Below the pieces are notes generated by a model, which did no database searches, was not told where the DNA came from, and was given only the letters and a program-made list of their open reading frames with translations. The position numbers were made by a program, and so were the translations under genes. From Moraxella sp. (lineage in GTDB: Bacteria > Pseudomonadota > Gammaproteobacteria > Pseudomonadales > Moraxellaceae): DNA of 64,000 nt. Of this stretch, positions 19,281-28,263 are shown piece after piece. The stretch lies in NCBI RefSeq assembly GCF_030525845.1, contig NZ_JAUNDY010000007.1, positions 17,735 to 81,734 of the forward strand, in the 5' to 3' direction. Position 1 is the stretch's first letter; each line of letters starts with the position of its first letter.

Positions 19281-20504
19281 ATGACCCCCAAAAATATCCT
19301 TCTTGCCGTCACAGGCGGTATTTCCGCCTATAAATCCGCCATTTTGGCACGCCTACTCATCAAAAACGGACACCGTGTGCGAGTGATGATGACACAAGGG
19401 GCGTGTGCCTTTATCACACCTTTGACCTTGCAAGCCTTGACAGGCAATGAAGTGCATACTGAGCTTTTGGACGAAACCGCCGAAAAAGGCATGGGGCACA
19501 TTGAGCTTGCCAAATGGGCGGATTTGGTGGTGATTGCCCCTGCAAGTGCCAATACCATTGGTAAACTGGCGAATGGCTTGGCGGACAACCTTGTAACCAA
19601 TGTCATTCTTGCCACCACCGCCCCTGTGATGCTTGTGCCAGCGATGAATCAGGCGATGTGGGGCAACGCCATTGTGCAGGACAATTTAGCCAAACTTGCC
19701 CGTTTTGGCTTTGTCATCATTCCCCCCGACAGCGGCGAGCAGGCGTGTGGCGATGTCGGGGCAGGCAGATTGCCCGAGCCAGAGAGTTTATGCGAGCAAA
19801 TTAACCAATTTTTAACCGTCCAAAACACCGCCCAAACTTTGGCGGGCAAAACAGTTGTCATCACCGCAGGGGCAACGCTTGAACCCATTGACCCCGTCCG
19901 CTACTTATCCAACCATTCCACAGGTAAAATGGGCTACTCGCTTGCAAAAGCGTGCGTGAATGCAGGAGCAAAAGTCGTCCTTGTCGTAGGGGCAAAGGTC
20001 AATTTGCCCACGCCAATGGGGGCGGACAAAATCACGATAGGCACGGCTGACGAGATGTTAAAAGTATGCTTGGAAGTGTGCCAAACGGCGGATATTTTTA
20101 TCGCCACCGCTGCTGTGGCGGATTTTAGGGTTGAGAGTATCGCCACACAAAAACTTAAAAAAACCGCCGACAATGACGGCTTGACCTTACACCTTGTCAA
20201 AAATCCTGATGTCTTGGCGACAATTTCCACCACTTATCCACACCTTTTAACGGTTGGTTTTGCAGCCGAGACCAACGATGTGGAAAATTATGCCAAAGGC
20301 AAACTCATCGCCAAGAATTTGGATATGATTGCTTGTAATGATGTCTCGGATAAAACGATTGGGTTTGGCTCTGATGACAATGCGATGACGGTGTTTTTTG
20401 CTGAGAAATATGGATTTAATGAAGTGAAACTGGCTAAAATGAGTAAGGATAAGATTGCTCAAAATTTGGTGGACTGTGTGGCAAGGTTATTAAATGGCAA
20501 TTGA
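19281..20504 (+). CDS. coaBC: Bifunctional phosphopantothenoylcysteine decarboxylase/synthetase (CoaBC)
   Basis: CoaBC makes 4'-phosphopantetheine from phosphopantothenate in two steps. Residues about 1-185 are the flavin-dependent CoaC domain (VTGGISAYKSAI, active-site His in GHIELAKWAD, PAMN motif, CACG-like QACGDVGAGRLPEP). The rest is the CoaB synthetase (ITAGATLEPIDPVRYLSN, TGKMGYSLA, AAVADFR, the Lys-rich KLKK). The ATG at 19281 is chosen; one six codons upstream is possible. It overlaps the following hydrolase gene by 11 bases. Confidence 0.95.
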   Translation: MTPKNILLAVTGGISAYKSAILARLLIKNGHRVRVMMTQGACAFITPLTLQALTGNEVHTELLDETAEKGMGHIELAKWADLVVIAPASANTIGKLANGLADNLVTNVILATTAPVMLVPAMNQAMWGNAIVQDNLAKLARFGFVIIPPDSGEQACGDVGAGRLPEPESLCEQINQFLTVQNTAQTLAGKTVVITAGATLEPIDPVRYLSNHSTGKMGYSLAKACVNAGAKVVLVVGAKVNLPTPMGADKITIGTADEMLKVCLEVCQTADIFIATAAVADFRVESIATQKLKKTADNDGLTLHLVKNPDVLATISTTYPHLLTVGFAAETNDVENYAKGKLIAKNLDMIACNDVSDKTIGFGSDDNAMTVFFAEKYGFNEVKLAKMSKDKIAQNLVDCVARLLNGN

Positions 20505-21225
20505 GTTACTAAACCGCAAGCGTGATTTGGTGCTTGCTCCGATTTATTATGCCCAAGCCAAAAGGGTTGCCAAAACCACCCTAAGATTGCCCGAGCCTGA
20601 TGGCGAGCGGGTCAGGCGGTTCGGTGGGGATAATGCGGTGTCGCTTGCGATTTTTGGCGACAGTGCAGGGGCGGGCGTGGGCGTGGACAGTCAAGATGAC
20701 GCTCCGCTTGGGCGGATTGGCAAGGGGCTTGCCGAACAAGGTTTGGGCGTCAATGCCGAGCTACACGCCACCAGCGGACATACCAGTTTTGATTTACTCT
20801 ACCGTTTGTATGCGATGGGTGCGTGTAGCTTTGATGTGGCGATTATCAGCATTGGGGTCAATGATGTCATCAAAGCCAGCTCCGATAAGGCGTGGGCGGA
20901 CAATCTACACGCCATCATCGCCATCTTAAAACGCAAATTTGGCGTGTCGCACATTCTGTTTTTGAGTTTGCCCCCAATGCACCTAGCCCCAAGTTTGCCC
21001 ACGCCCTTAAATGGCTTAATCGGACGGCGAGCGGCACAGTTAAGTGTGATTTTGGCAGACATTTGCCAAGCCTATCAAGGCGTGCATTATGTCAAAGATG
21101 AATTTGATAAAGTCAAGCTTGACCGCCAAGCGATGTTTGCCAAAGATGGCTTTCACCCAAGCAAGCTGACTTATGGGGTGTGGGCGGATACTTTGGTGGG
21201 GTGTGTTGCCAACTTATTAAAATAA
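20494..21225 (+). CDS. SGNH/GDSL-type hydrolase
   Basis: This 243-aa protein has the four SGNH blocks: Ser57 in FGDSAGAGVG, Gly in ATSGHTSFD, Asn123 in ISIGVNDVI, and Asp218/His221 in KDGFHPSK. It is therefore a likely esterase or lipase-type hydrolase. There is no clear signal peptide, which suggests a cytoplasmic or membrane-associated enzyme. The substrate is unknown. It overlaps coaBC and lies 10 bases before a TauE/SafE exporter. Confidence 0.85.
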   Translation: MAIELLNRKRDLVLAPIYYAQAKRVAKTTLRLPEPDGERVRRFGGDNAVSLAIFGDSAGAGVGVDSQDDAPLGRIGKGLAEQGLGVNAELHATSGHTSFDLLYRLYAMGACSFDVAIISIGVNDVIKASSDKAWADNLHAIIAILKRKFGVSHILFLSLPPMHLAPSLPTPLNGLIGRRAAQLSVILADICQAYQGVHYVKDEFDKVKLDRQAMFAKDGFHPSKLTYGVWADTLVGCVANLLK

Positions 21226-21235
21226 AAGGACTTTT

Positions 21236-21991
21236 ATGAAATTTGAACTTTGGCTGATTCCCTTATTTATCATTGCAAGCCTATTGCACGGCATTGCAGG
21301 AATGGGCTTTCCGCTCATTACCATTGGGGCGTTGTCGGGGGTCTATGGGCTAACCACTGCCATTGTGTTGGTGCTTGTGCCAACGGCGGTGCTTAATTTT
21401 ATCGCTTGGGTCGGTGGCTCAGGCGGTGTGTGGCACAATGCTACATTTTATCTTAAAAAATATTGGTCGCTGGTATTGGTTTCTATTTTGGGTAGTGCAT
21501 TAGGGGCGTATTTGCTTTTGGTGGTTAATTCTGCTTATCTGATGCTTGCCTTAGCGGTGGTGGTGTTGTGGTATGCCGTTACCAGTCTTATGGGTAAAAA
21601 AATCACCCTGCCCAATACCACGACATCGCTTATCGTCATTGGCTTTGTCGCAGGCGTGGTCGGTGGGGCAACCAATGCGATGTCGTCCGTGCTTTTGATG
21701 TATCTTTTGTCAATGACTGATGATAAGGATACGATTATTAAGGTGGGTAATTTGTGTTATTTTGTCAATAAAATTGTACAAGCCATTGTGTTAAAAGAAG
21801 TTTTGTTAGAAGTTCCTGTTCAAACTTGGACGATGATAATCGGCTTAACCGTGCTGTCGGTGCTTGGCATTGTCATCGGGGCAAGGCTTGGCAAACGCCT
21901 GCCGTCCGCCAAATTTCGTACGCTGATTTTATGGGTGCTGGTCGGGCTTGGGGTGAAGGTCGGTTGGCAGGGTGTGCAAGGGATTTTATAA
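21236..21991 (+). CDS. TauE/SafE-family membrane exporter
   Basis: This 251-aa integral membrane protein has about eight hydrophobic helices in two similar halves, each with the family's Gly/Pro-rich entry (LLHGIAGMGFPLITIGAL and VAGVVGGATNAMSSVLL). Members of the family export sulfite, sulfoacetate or other small organic anions. The substrate here cannot be told. It follows the SGNH hydrolase by 10 bases, suggesting a three-gene transcript from coaBC. Confidence 0.87.
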   Translation: MKFELWLIPLFIIASLLHGIAGMGFPLITIGALSGVYGLTTAIVLVLVPTAVLNFIAWVGGSGGVWHNATFYLKKYWSLVLVSILGSALGAYLLLVVNSAYLMLALAVVVLWYAVTSLMGKKITLPNTTTSLIVIGFVAGVVGGATNAMSSVLLMYLLSMTDDKDTIIKVGNLCYFVNKIVQAIVLKEVLLEVPVQTWTMIIGLTVLSVLGIVIGARLGKRLPSAKFRTLILWVLVGLGVKVGWQGVQGIL

Positions 21992-22112
21992 ATTAAAATT
22001 GGATTGTTTGTAGGTTCATCGCATGAGCTGATGGGGGTATTTGATGGGCTGTTGGTCTTTGTTGTGTTAATGTACATATGTTGTAAATTTTGGGCATTTT
22101 GCCAAAAACCAT

Positions 22113-22141
22113 TTGGAAAATTATCGAAAATGGTGTAATAT
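22113..22141 (+). promoter_or_regulatory. Predicted fadD promoter
   Basis: TTGGAA and TAATAT are spaced by 17 bases, about 60 bases upstream of fadD. A palindrome starts 11 bases beyond the -10 element. Confidence 0.45.
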
Positions 22142-22151
22142 TCCCAACAGT

Positions 22152-22167
22152 TGTACCGTGTGGTACA
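22152..22167. promoter_or_regulatory. Palindromic operator candidate upstream of fadD
   Basis: Perfect inverted repeat TGTACC-N4-GGTACA lies over or just past the predicted transcription start of fadD, where a repressor would block initiation. The binding protein is unknown; fatty-acid regulators of TetR or GntR type are candidates by context only. Confidence 0.45.
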
Positions 22168-22202
22168 TGATGTATTAATCTAAACAAAATTAAGGAAAAG
22201 CC

Positions 22203-23906
22203 ATGCAAAACTTTACCGTTCCCACTGACAGAGCTTGGGTCAAAACTTATAATGAAGCCAATCTTGATTTAACGGTTAGTGTGCCAAATAACGTAAATTC
22301 CCTGCTAGATTCATTTGATGAAATTTTTAGGCTGCATGGCGATAAGGTAGCATTGACCTGCATGGGTGCTTCCATCACGTATCGTGAGCTTGACGTGTAT
22401 AGCAGACAGATTGCCGCTTATTTGCAGTCGCTTGGGCTGGTGCAGGGCGATAAAGTCGCTGTGATGATGCCAAACGTACTTCAATATCCGATGACAGTGA
22501 TGGGGATTGTACGAGCCGGTATGACATTGGTAAATATCAATCCACTATATACGCCACATGAGCTTGAACACCAACTAAAAGACAGCGAAGCCAAAGCATT
22601 ATTTATTGTGGAGAATTTTGCCCACACATTCGAAAAAGTCAGGGATAAGGGACAAGTTAAGCACATTATCGTTGCCAGTATTGGCGACATGATGGGGTTA
22701 AAGGGTTTTGTGGTAAATTTGGTGGTGCGTCATGTCAAAAAAATGGTGCCTAGTTGGAATGTGCCAAATGCTGTGAGTTTTAAAGAGGCTTTAAACGCTG
22801 TCTCTGCCAGTCGCTATCAACGCCCCCAAGTGAGTCTTGATGACATTGCTGTCCTTCAATACACTGGCGGTACGACAGGCGTTGCCAAAGGGGCGATGCT
22901 TACCCACAAAAACCTCATCATCAACGTTGAGCAATGCATGACCTTTGTACATAAGGTATTCCCAGCGGATGAGGACTTGACAGGCAAGTATGTCGCCACC
23001 GCTTTGCCTTTGTATCACATCTTTTCGTTTACGGTGTCGATGCTTGCCATGAAAATGGGGTTTAGTTTGCTACTTATTACCAATGCTCGTGATTTTGATG
23101 CTCTGACCAAAGATTTTGCCAAGTACCGCCCCGTGTTTTTCCCTGCGGTCAACACTTTGTTTAACGCCCTTGCCAGCCACGAAGGTTTTAAATCACTTGA
23201 CCACAGCAATCTACGCCTATCTTTGGGTGGCGGTATGTCGGTGCTACCTAGTACGGCGGCAGCTTGGGAGAGATTGACGGGTACATATATCGTAGAAGGT
23301 TATGGTTTGTCCGAGACATCGCCTGTGGCGACACTCAACCCACCGGGCAGTTATACAGGTAAAATTGGCGTGCCTTTCCCAAATACTGACGTGATTTTGC
23401 TCGATGATGATGGTAATGAAGTACCTATGGGTGAGGCTGGCGAGATTGCCATTAAAGGTCCTCAGGTCATGGCAGGCTACTGGAATCGCCCTGATGAAAC
23501 CGCCAAAGTGATGACGGCTGATGGTTATTTTAAAACAGGCGACATCGGCATCATGGACGAGGCAGGTTTCTTTAAAATCGTTGACCGCAAAAAAGACATG
23601 ATTTTGGTGTCAGGTTTTAACGTCTATCCCAACGAAGTCGAAGAAGTCATTACCGCTCACCCCAAAGTCTTGGAGTGTGGCGTGATTGGTATAACGGACG
23701 AATATAGTGGCGAGCTTGTTAAGGCGTTTATCGTCAAAAAAGACGACAGCCTAACCGAAAAAGAAATCATCAAATGGGCAAAAGAAAACCTCACAGGCTA
23801 TAAACGCCCAAAATACATTGAGTTTATCGATACTCTCCCCAAATCCAACGTAGGTAAGATTTTACGCAAAGATTTGCGAGAGCTAGAAGCCAATAAAAAC
23901 AAATAA
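22203..23906 (+). CDS. fadD: Long-chain fatty-acid-CoA ligase (FadD)
   Basis: FadD activates imported fatty acids to acyl-CoA with ATP. The 567-aa adenylating enzyme has the P-loop-like YTGGTTGVAKGAMLTHKN, the YGLSETSP motif, the hinge VDRKKDMILVSGFNVYPNE (FACS signature) and the C-terminal catalytic Lys in KSNVGKILRK. An AAGGAAA site precedes the ATG. It is monocistronic, with a promoter and palindrome upstream and a terminator downstream. Confidence 0.95.
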   Translation: MQNFTVPTDRAWVKTYNEANLDLTVSVPNNVNSLLDSFDEIFRLHGDKVALTCMGASITYRELDVYSRQIAAYLQSLGLVQGDKVAVMMPNVLQYPMTVMGIVRAGMTLVNINPLYTPHELEHQLKDSEAKALFIVENFAHTFEKVRDKGQVKHIIVASIGDMMGLKGFVVNLVVRHVKKMVPSWNVPNAVSFKEALNAVSASRYQRPQVSLDDIAVLQYTGGTTGVAKGAMLTHKNLIINVEQCMTFVHKVFPADEDLTGKYVATALPLYHIFSFTVSMLAMKMGFSLLLITNARDFDALTKDFAKYRPVFFPAVNTLFNALASHEGFKSLDHSNLRLSLGGGMSVLPSTAAAWERLTGTYIVEGYGLSETSPVATLNPPGSYTGKIGVPFPNTDVILLDDDGNEVPMGEAGEIAIKGPQVMAGYWNRPDETAKVMTADGYFKTGDIGIMDEAGFFKIVDRKKDMILVSGFNVYPNEVEEVITAHPKVLECGVIGITDEYSGELVKAFIVKKDDSLTEKEIIKWAKENLTGYKRPKYIEFIDTLPKSNVGKILRKDLRELEANKNK

Positions 23907-23913
23907 CTTCACA

Positions 23914-23938
23914 AACCGCCTGATTTGGCGGTTTTTTA
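23914..23938. terminator. Terminator after fadD
   Basis: Stem AACCGCC/GGCGGTT with a 6-base loop, followed by TTTTTT. It sits between convergent fadD and the TPR glycosyltransferase-like gene. Confidence 0.85.
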
Positions 23939-25228
23939 TTATGCCAGCGTTTTGGTTTGGATTTGCCAATGTTCGTGTTCAATTTTTTGGGTGTAAAAAT
24001 ACGGCAAATAAAGCTTAATGATGCGACGATTGTTTTGGGTTATCACGTCAGCTTCGTAGGAGCAAATTGGGTGGTTGTGCTGATTAACCAGTTGCCATTG
24101 TACTCGTTTAGCATCGGAGTTGGTGACTTCGGCGATGACTGCTTTGGCGCGAGCATCAACCATGCCGATATGAAAATAGGGGATTTTTTCGATGTCGGAC
24201 AACGGATAATCAGGATAGGGCAAACTGTCTTTTTCTAGTCTGACTTTGTCATGCACCAGCACGCTTTGATTGACCGTAACCCAAATGTGATTACGCAAAA
24301 ATTGTTGGTCAATGGTTTTATTTAGGACGGTTAGGCTACCAAAATACACTTGCATGTCCTCTTTGATGCTAGGAAATGCCCCTGTATAGCCACCCCACAT
24401 GCCCGCCAAAATAAGTTCATTGTGGCAGACATCATCTCGCATGATGTGAAAAAATTTACCAGAATTTAGCCATTCATCAACCGCATAACGCTCTTTGTAA
24501 GAAAGTAGCGAATCTGCATCACGAATAATAAAGCAATGCACATTTTCATCTGCCAACACCAAAAACCGCCAAAACAGCCCAGAAAATCCCAGCTCTTTTC
24601 GGTTAACCTTGATGATTTGGGCGTGATACTGAGCAAGTCGTCTAAGTACATGACCAGGTACGCTATCATCGACATAAAAACGGCACGTCCATTCAGGATA
24701 GATGTGCGGAGCTAGGGTGGCGTTGATGACTGCTACCTCACAGTAGCGAGGATTTGCCCCAAAAAGTGAGTAGGCGATGATGTTTTTGGATTTGTCAGGG
24801 TGTAGACCTTTATGAGGGAGCGTGGGTAGGGGTAGGGGTAGGGGTTTGTGTTGTAGGGCGGATTTCTTTTTATCTGCCATGCTTTTTTTGGCGTAAAAGT
24901 AAGCTTCCTCATTACGGTTTAGTTGTCCGCACACCGATACCAATGTATCATAAATAGTATATTTGGGTTGGTCAGGACGGTAAGGCGTGTTGTCATAATG
25001 TGTGAGGGCTTTTTGTAGATAGTCATAAGCCTCTTTATACCTACCAAGCTGACTTTCTGCATATGCTAAGTCGCTCAGCATAATGGGGTGGTTGGGCAGT
25101 AGTTTTAATCCTTGTTCTGTCAAAATTCGTTTGGCAAGTGGGTAATCATGAGCATCTAAGGCATGACGAACTCTGTGGGCGATGGCGGTTAGCTGATGGT
25201 TTAATGTGGCAAAGTCGTGATTATCCAT
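23939..25228 (-). CDS. TPR-containing glycosyltransferase-like protein
   Basis: This 429-aa cytoplasmic protein has two parts. Residues about 10-125 contain TPR-like helices (HPIMLSDLAYAESQLGRYKEAYDYLQKAL). From about 150 a glycosyltransferase-like domain starts with IIAYSLFGANPRYCEVAVIN and contains RFYVDDSVP, the DxD-type RDADS and HIMRDD. The two parts are joined by a Pro-Leu linker (PLPLPLP) encoded by a GTAGGG hexanucleotide repeat at 24826-24843. Sugar donor and acceptor are unknown; surface glycan synthesis is a guess from family. Confidence 0.7.
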   Translation of the reverse strand: MDNHDFATLNHQLTAIAHRVRHALDAHDYPLAKRILTEQGLKLLPNHPIMLSDLAYAESQLGRYKEAYDYLQKALTHYDNTPYRPDQPKYTIYDTLVSVCGQLNRNEEAYFYAKKSMADKKKSALQHKPLPLPLPTLPHKGLHPDKSKNIIAYSLFGANPRYCEVAVINATLAPHIYPEWTCRFYVDDSVPGHVLRRLAQYHAQIIKVNRKELGFSGLFWRFLVLADENVHCFIIRDADSLLSYKERYAVDEWLNSGKFFHIMRDDVCHNELILAGMWGGYTGAFPSIKEDMQVYFGSLTVLNKTIDQQFLRNHIWVTVNQSVLVHDKVRLEKDSLPYPDYPLSDIEKIPYFHIGMVDARAKAVIAEVTNSDAKRVQWQLVNQHNHPICSYEADVITQNNRRIIKLYLPYFYTQKIEHEHWQIQTKTLA

Positions 25229-25305
25229 AACGAAGTAAGAAGTGAGTATTTAGCCTATTATAGCAAGAATTTTGTGTGTTTTTTGGGTCGTTTGAGGGGA
25301 AAATT

Positions 25306-25334
25306 TTGCCCTTTGACAAAAAACTTGCTACAAT
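25306..25334 (+). promoter_or_regulatory. Predicted rph promoter, extended -10
   Basis: TTGCCC and TACAAT are spaced 17 bases, with TG one base before the -10 (TGCTACAAT). They lie 28 bases before the rph ATG. Confidence 0.5.
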
Positions 25335-25361
25335 GCGTTTTATTTTGACAAGATGAGAGCC

Positions 25362-26078
25362 ATGCGACACAACAACCGAGCCCTAAACGAACTTCGTCCC
25401 ATTTCATTCACTCGCCACTACACCAAACACGCCGAAGGGTCGGTGCTGGTGTGCTATGGCGATACCAAAGTTTTGTGTAATGTCAGTATTGAGGCAGGTG
25501 TACCCCGCTGGCTCAAAGGTCAGGGTCAAGGCTGGCTGACCGCCGAATACGGCATGCTCCCTAGAGCCACAGGCACTCGCACACAACGTGAAGCGACGAA
25601 GGGCAAGCAATCAGGACGCACGATGGAGATTCAGCGTCTGATTGGGCGTTCTTTGCGTGCGATGGTTGATTTGAGTAAACTTGGCGAAAACACCATTTAT
25701 GTAGACTGTGATGTCATTCAAGCGGATGGTGGTACTCGTACTGCCAGTATCACAGGTTCGGCGGTGGCACTCATTGATGCCTTAGAAGCCTTACAACGAG
25801 ATAAAAAGCTCACTACCGACCCCTTGATTGGGCTGGTGGGAGCGGTATCGGTTGGTATCAAAGACGGTCAGGCGTATTTGGATTTGGATTATAGTGAGGA
25901 TTCAACTTGCGATACTGATTTGAACGTGGTAATGACGCAGGCGGGCGGATTTATTGAAATTCAAGGCACGGCAGAGGACAAGCATTTTACTCGTGAACAG
26001 GCAAATGCCATGCTTGACCTTGCCGAACATGGCATTAAAGAGATTTTTGAAGCCCAAAAACAGGCACTTGGCTGGTAA
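25362..26078 (+). CDS. rph: Ribonuclease PH (Rph)
   Basis: Rph is the phosphate-dependent 3' exonuclease that trims tRNA ends. The 238-aa product aligns throughout with the E. coli enzyme: [48 protein letters not shown] and [16 protein letters not shown]. The second ATG (25362) is chosen because a GAGAG site lies just before it and the protein then begins like homologues; an upstream in-frame ATG adds three residues. Its stop overlaps the next ATG by one base. Confidence 0.96.
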   Translation: MRHNNRALNELRPISFTRHYTKHAEGSVLVCYGDTKVLCNVSIEAGVPRWLKGQGQGWLTAEYGMLPRATGTRTQREATKGKQSGRTMEIQRLIGRSLRAMVDLSKLGENTIYVDCDVIQADGGTRTASITGSAVALIDALEALQRDKKLTTDPLIGLVGAVSVGIKDGQAYLDLDYSEDSTCDTDLNVVMTQAGGFIEIQGTAEDKHFTREQANAMLDLAEHGIKEIFEAQKQALGW

Positions 26079-26530
26079 TGCTAAAAGTCATCGATGATGG
26101 CGTGCTGATTACGCTAAATGGCACGCCCAAAAATACGCTGTACTGGTTTTCGTTGGGACTGCTGGCTTTGGCGGTGGTCGTGGCGGTGGTGGCGATGGTT
26201 GCCCCTGTTCAGATAACCATTGGGTTCATGGCGGTGTTTGCGGTGCTGATTTTTATTTTTAATCTCTATAAAAACCGCCAAAAATACCAAAGCGACATCG
26301 TCAGCGGTCAAATTGCTATCAAAAATCGTGCGTTTGTCTTTGAGGGGCGAACCATCAAGCTTAGTGAGCAAGCATATATTCATTTGACGGATAATAAACT
26401 CATCATCAAAGATTTGGGTAGGACATGGCACATTAGTGGCTTTGACGATGTCAAAGAATGCCACGTCGCCCAATCGGTCTTGGAGGGTAAAGCCCTAGAA
26501 AAGCAAGAAAGAGCGATACGGATTTTGTAG
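26078..26530 (+). CDS. Membrane protein of unknown function
   Basis: This 150-aa protein has two membrane helices (about residues 22-43 and 46-64) and a cytoplasmic C-terminal region of about 85 residues. It resembles small PH-like membrane proteins in shape, but I cannot name the family. It is translationally coupled to rph (TAATG) and ends 5 bases before the convergent cmoB. Confidence 0.7.
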   Translation: MLKVIDDGVLITLNGTPKNTLYWFSLGLLALAVVVAVVAMVAPVQITIGFMAVFAVLIFIFNLYKNRQKYQSDIVSGQIAIKNRAFVFEGRTIKLSEQAYIHLTDNKLIIKDLGRTWHISGFDDVKECHVAQSVLEGKALEKQERAIRIL

Positions 26531-26535
26531 TTGGT

Positions 26536-27558
26536 TTATTTTTTGGCAATCATCACCGCTCTTTTTGGGCGTGGATAACCTTCCACCGTTTTGGCACTAT
26601 CATTCGGGTCTAAAAAATCTTGTAAAGAATGATAACCCATCCACTCGGTTGCCCGTTGTTCATCGGTGGTGGTAATATTAACATCCACGCATTTAATGTC
26701 TTTAAAGCCAACTTTTTCAAGCCATAATGTTAAAGCAGGCACAGACGGTAAGCAATAGACATTATTCATCATCGCATATCTGTCTTTTGGCACAAGCACG
26801 GTATTTTCATTGCCGTCCACCACCAAAGTTTCTAAGACCAATTCTCCGCCTTTGACCAATTGGGCTTTTAATTGCTCCAAACATTCAAAAGGCGATTTAC
26901 GGTGATACAGCACCCCCATACAAAATACCGTATGAAATAAATCGCCTTGTGGTAATTGCTCCAATCCCACGGGAATAAAATGAATGCGGTTTAAAATGGG
27001 GTTTGGATTATTGCCACCTAATAACTTTTTAATTGCCATAAATTGATAATAAAACAAACAAGACGGGTCAATCACCATCACCGTTTTGGCATTTTCGCCA
27101 AGCATTCTAAAACCGTGATAACCCGAGCCACCACCAACATCAAGCACCCGTTTGTCCTTTAAATCGCTGATATGCGGTAAGACCCTATCCCATTTAAAAT
27201 CACTTCGCCATTCGGTGTCAATATGGATATGGTTGTCATCACCCCCAAAATAAAAGCCGCCCTTTCGCCAAGGCATTAGGGTTTTTAATAAGGCTTCACT
27301 CTTTTTTAATTCAGCGATATTAAAATCAATATGAGCGGTAATGTTACTGGCGTTTAAATCAATATTATTAACTTCTAATACTGGCAATTTGTCCACCGCC
27401 GATTCAAAATAAGTGGCATTGGCATAGCGTTCTTTATTTTTGATATGAGCTATCCATTCTGGTAAATTTTTTAACCAGTCATTGGCGATTGGGTGTTTTT
27501 GACTTAACGATAAAAGTTCTAAATATAAGGCTTGTTCGGCTTGGAAAATGGTGTTCAT
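26536..27558 (-). CDS. cmoB: tRNA U34 carboxymethyltransferase (CmoB)
   Basis: CmoB transfers the carboxymethyl group of carboxy-SAM to 5-hydroxyuridine at tRNA position 34, forming cmo5U. The 340-aa product aligns along its length with E. coli CmoB: TLMPWRKGGF, IDTEWRSDFKWDRVLPH, SAM-binding LDVGGGSGYHGFRM, MGVLYHRKSPFE and EGYPRPKRAV at the C-terminus. ATG at 27558 is used; the frame runs five codons further to a TTG. Its partner cmoA is 1.3 kb upstream on the same strand, separated by vapBC-like genes and yqhA. Confidence 0.95.
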   Translation of the reverse strand: MNTIFQAEQALYLELLSLSQKHPIANDWLKNLPEWIAHIKNKERYANATYFESAVDKLPVLEVNNIDLNASNITAHIDFNIAELKKSEALLKTLMPWRKGGFYFGGDDNHIHIDTEWRSDFKWDRVLPHISDLKDKRVLDVGGGSGYHGFRMLGENAKTVMVIDPSCLFYYQFMAIKKLLGGNNPNPILNRIHFIPVGLEQLPQGDLFHTVFCMGVLYHRKSPFECLEQLKAQLVKGGELVLETLVVDGNENTVLVPKDRYAMMNNVYCLPSVPALTLWLEKVGFKDIKCVDVNITTTDEQRATEWMGYHSLQDFLDPNDSAKTVEGYPRPKRAVMIAKK

Positions 27559-27584
27559 TTTATCAATTATCAAATTATAAGTTG

Positions 27585-28016
27585 TTAAAGTTGAAATTCA
27601 AAAGGGTTAATAAATTTAACACCCGTATCGTCAATATGTTTGGTATTACGAGTTACCAAAATCAAATCGTGAACAATGGCGGTAGCACACAGCTGTTTAT
27701 CCACAGGGTTTTGTGGATTTTTTGCCATTAGATTGCCCTAAACTTTGGTACAATCCAAATCAAAATCCAATGCCAAATGCTCAATTGGTTTTAATTCTTT
27801 ATCATACCAAGATTGAATTAGTTTGGCTTGTGTAACATCGCCACGATTTTGTAAATAAGTAATACCCTTCAACACTTCGCCAAAAACGATACTACTCAAT
27901 AAGATTTTATAGCCATTATCATTGACAAATTGATGAAAATTTAGCACATTTTGACTGGGGTTTTTCTTTCTTAATTCACTAATCACATTAGTATCATACA
28001 AATACACTTTATTCAC
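27585..28016 (-). pseudogene. VapC-like PIN-domain toxin with an in-frame amber stop
   Basis: From a GTG overlapping the antitoxin stop by 8 bases, the frame encodes a PIN ribonuclease start (VYLYDTNVISELRKK) and runs to DLDCTKV, then hits TAG at 27738-27740. The same frame continues with GNLMAKNPQNPVDKQL and VTRNTKHIDDTGVKFINPFE, the normal PIN C-terminus with its acidic residue. Relatives usually have Trp at the stop position, so one G-to-A change explains it. The full length would be 143 aa. The truncated product lacks the second half of the active site. Confidence 0.88.
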
Positions 28017-28254
28017 CCCAATCAATTTCACGATTGCCTGTATCTATATAATCTCGAACAAAAAAATCTTCATTATCATTAGCCTTTGGTAATTTTTCTA
28101 AGGCTTGATTAAAGGGCGGTAATTCATTTTTTCTAATGATATATTTCTTTTCATCAAATGCCATAATGGATAATTCTTCCCCCATTTCTTTGGCAAAGTT
28201 TTTTAATTGCTCTACAAAGCTGTCATTCATTTTAACAAGATATTGAGTTGTCAT
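28009..28254 (-). CDS. Antitoxin of a VapBC-like pair
   Basis: This 81-aa acidic-tailed protein (C-terminus DYIDTGNREIDWGE) lies immediately upstream of the PIN toxin gene and overlaps it by 8 bases, the normal antitoxin-toxin arrangement. Its family is not one I recognise by motif; the antitoxin role is inferred from position and size. A GGGGAAG ribosome site precedes the ATG. The frame is intact although the partner toxin is broken. Confidence 0.7.
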   Translation of the reverse strand: MTTQYLVKMNDSFVEQLKNFAKEMGEELSIMAFDEKKYIIRKNELPPFNQALEKLPKANDNEDFFVRDYIDTGNREIDWGE

Positions 28255-28263
28255 AACTTCCCC

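Noticed and set aside
24826..24843. Telomere-like or G-quadruplex element
   Set aside because: It is a short in-frame hexamer repeat encoding a Pro-Leu linker; three units give no basis for a structural claim.
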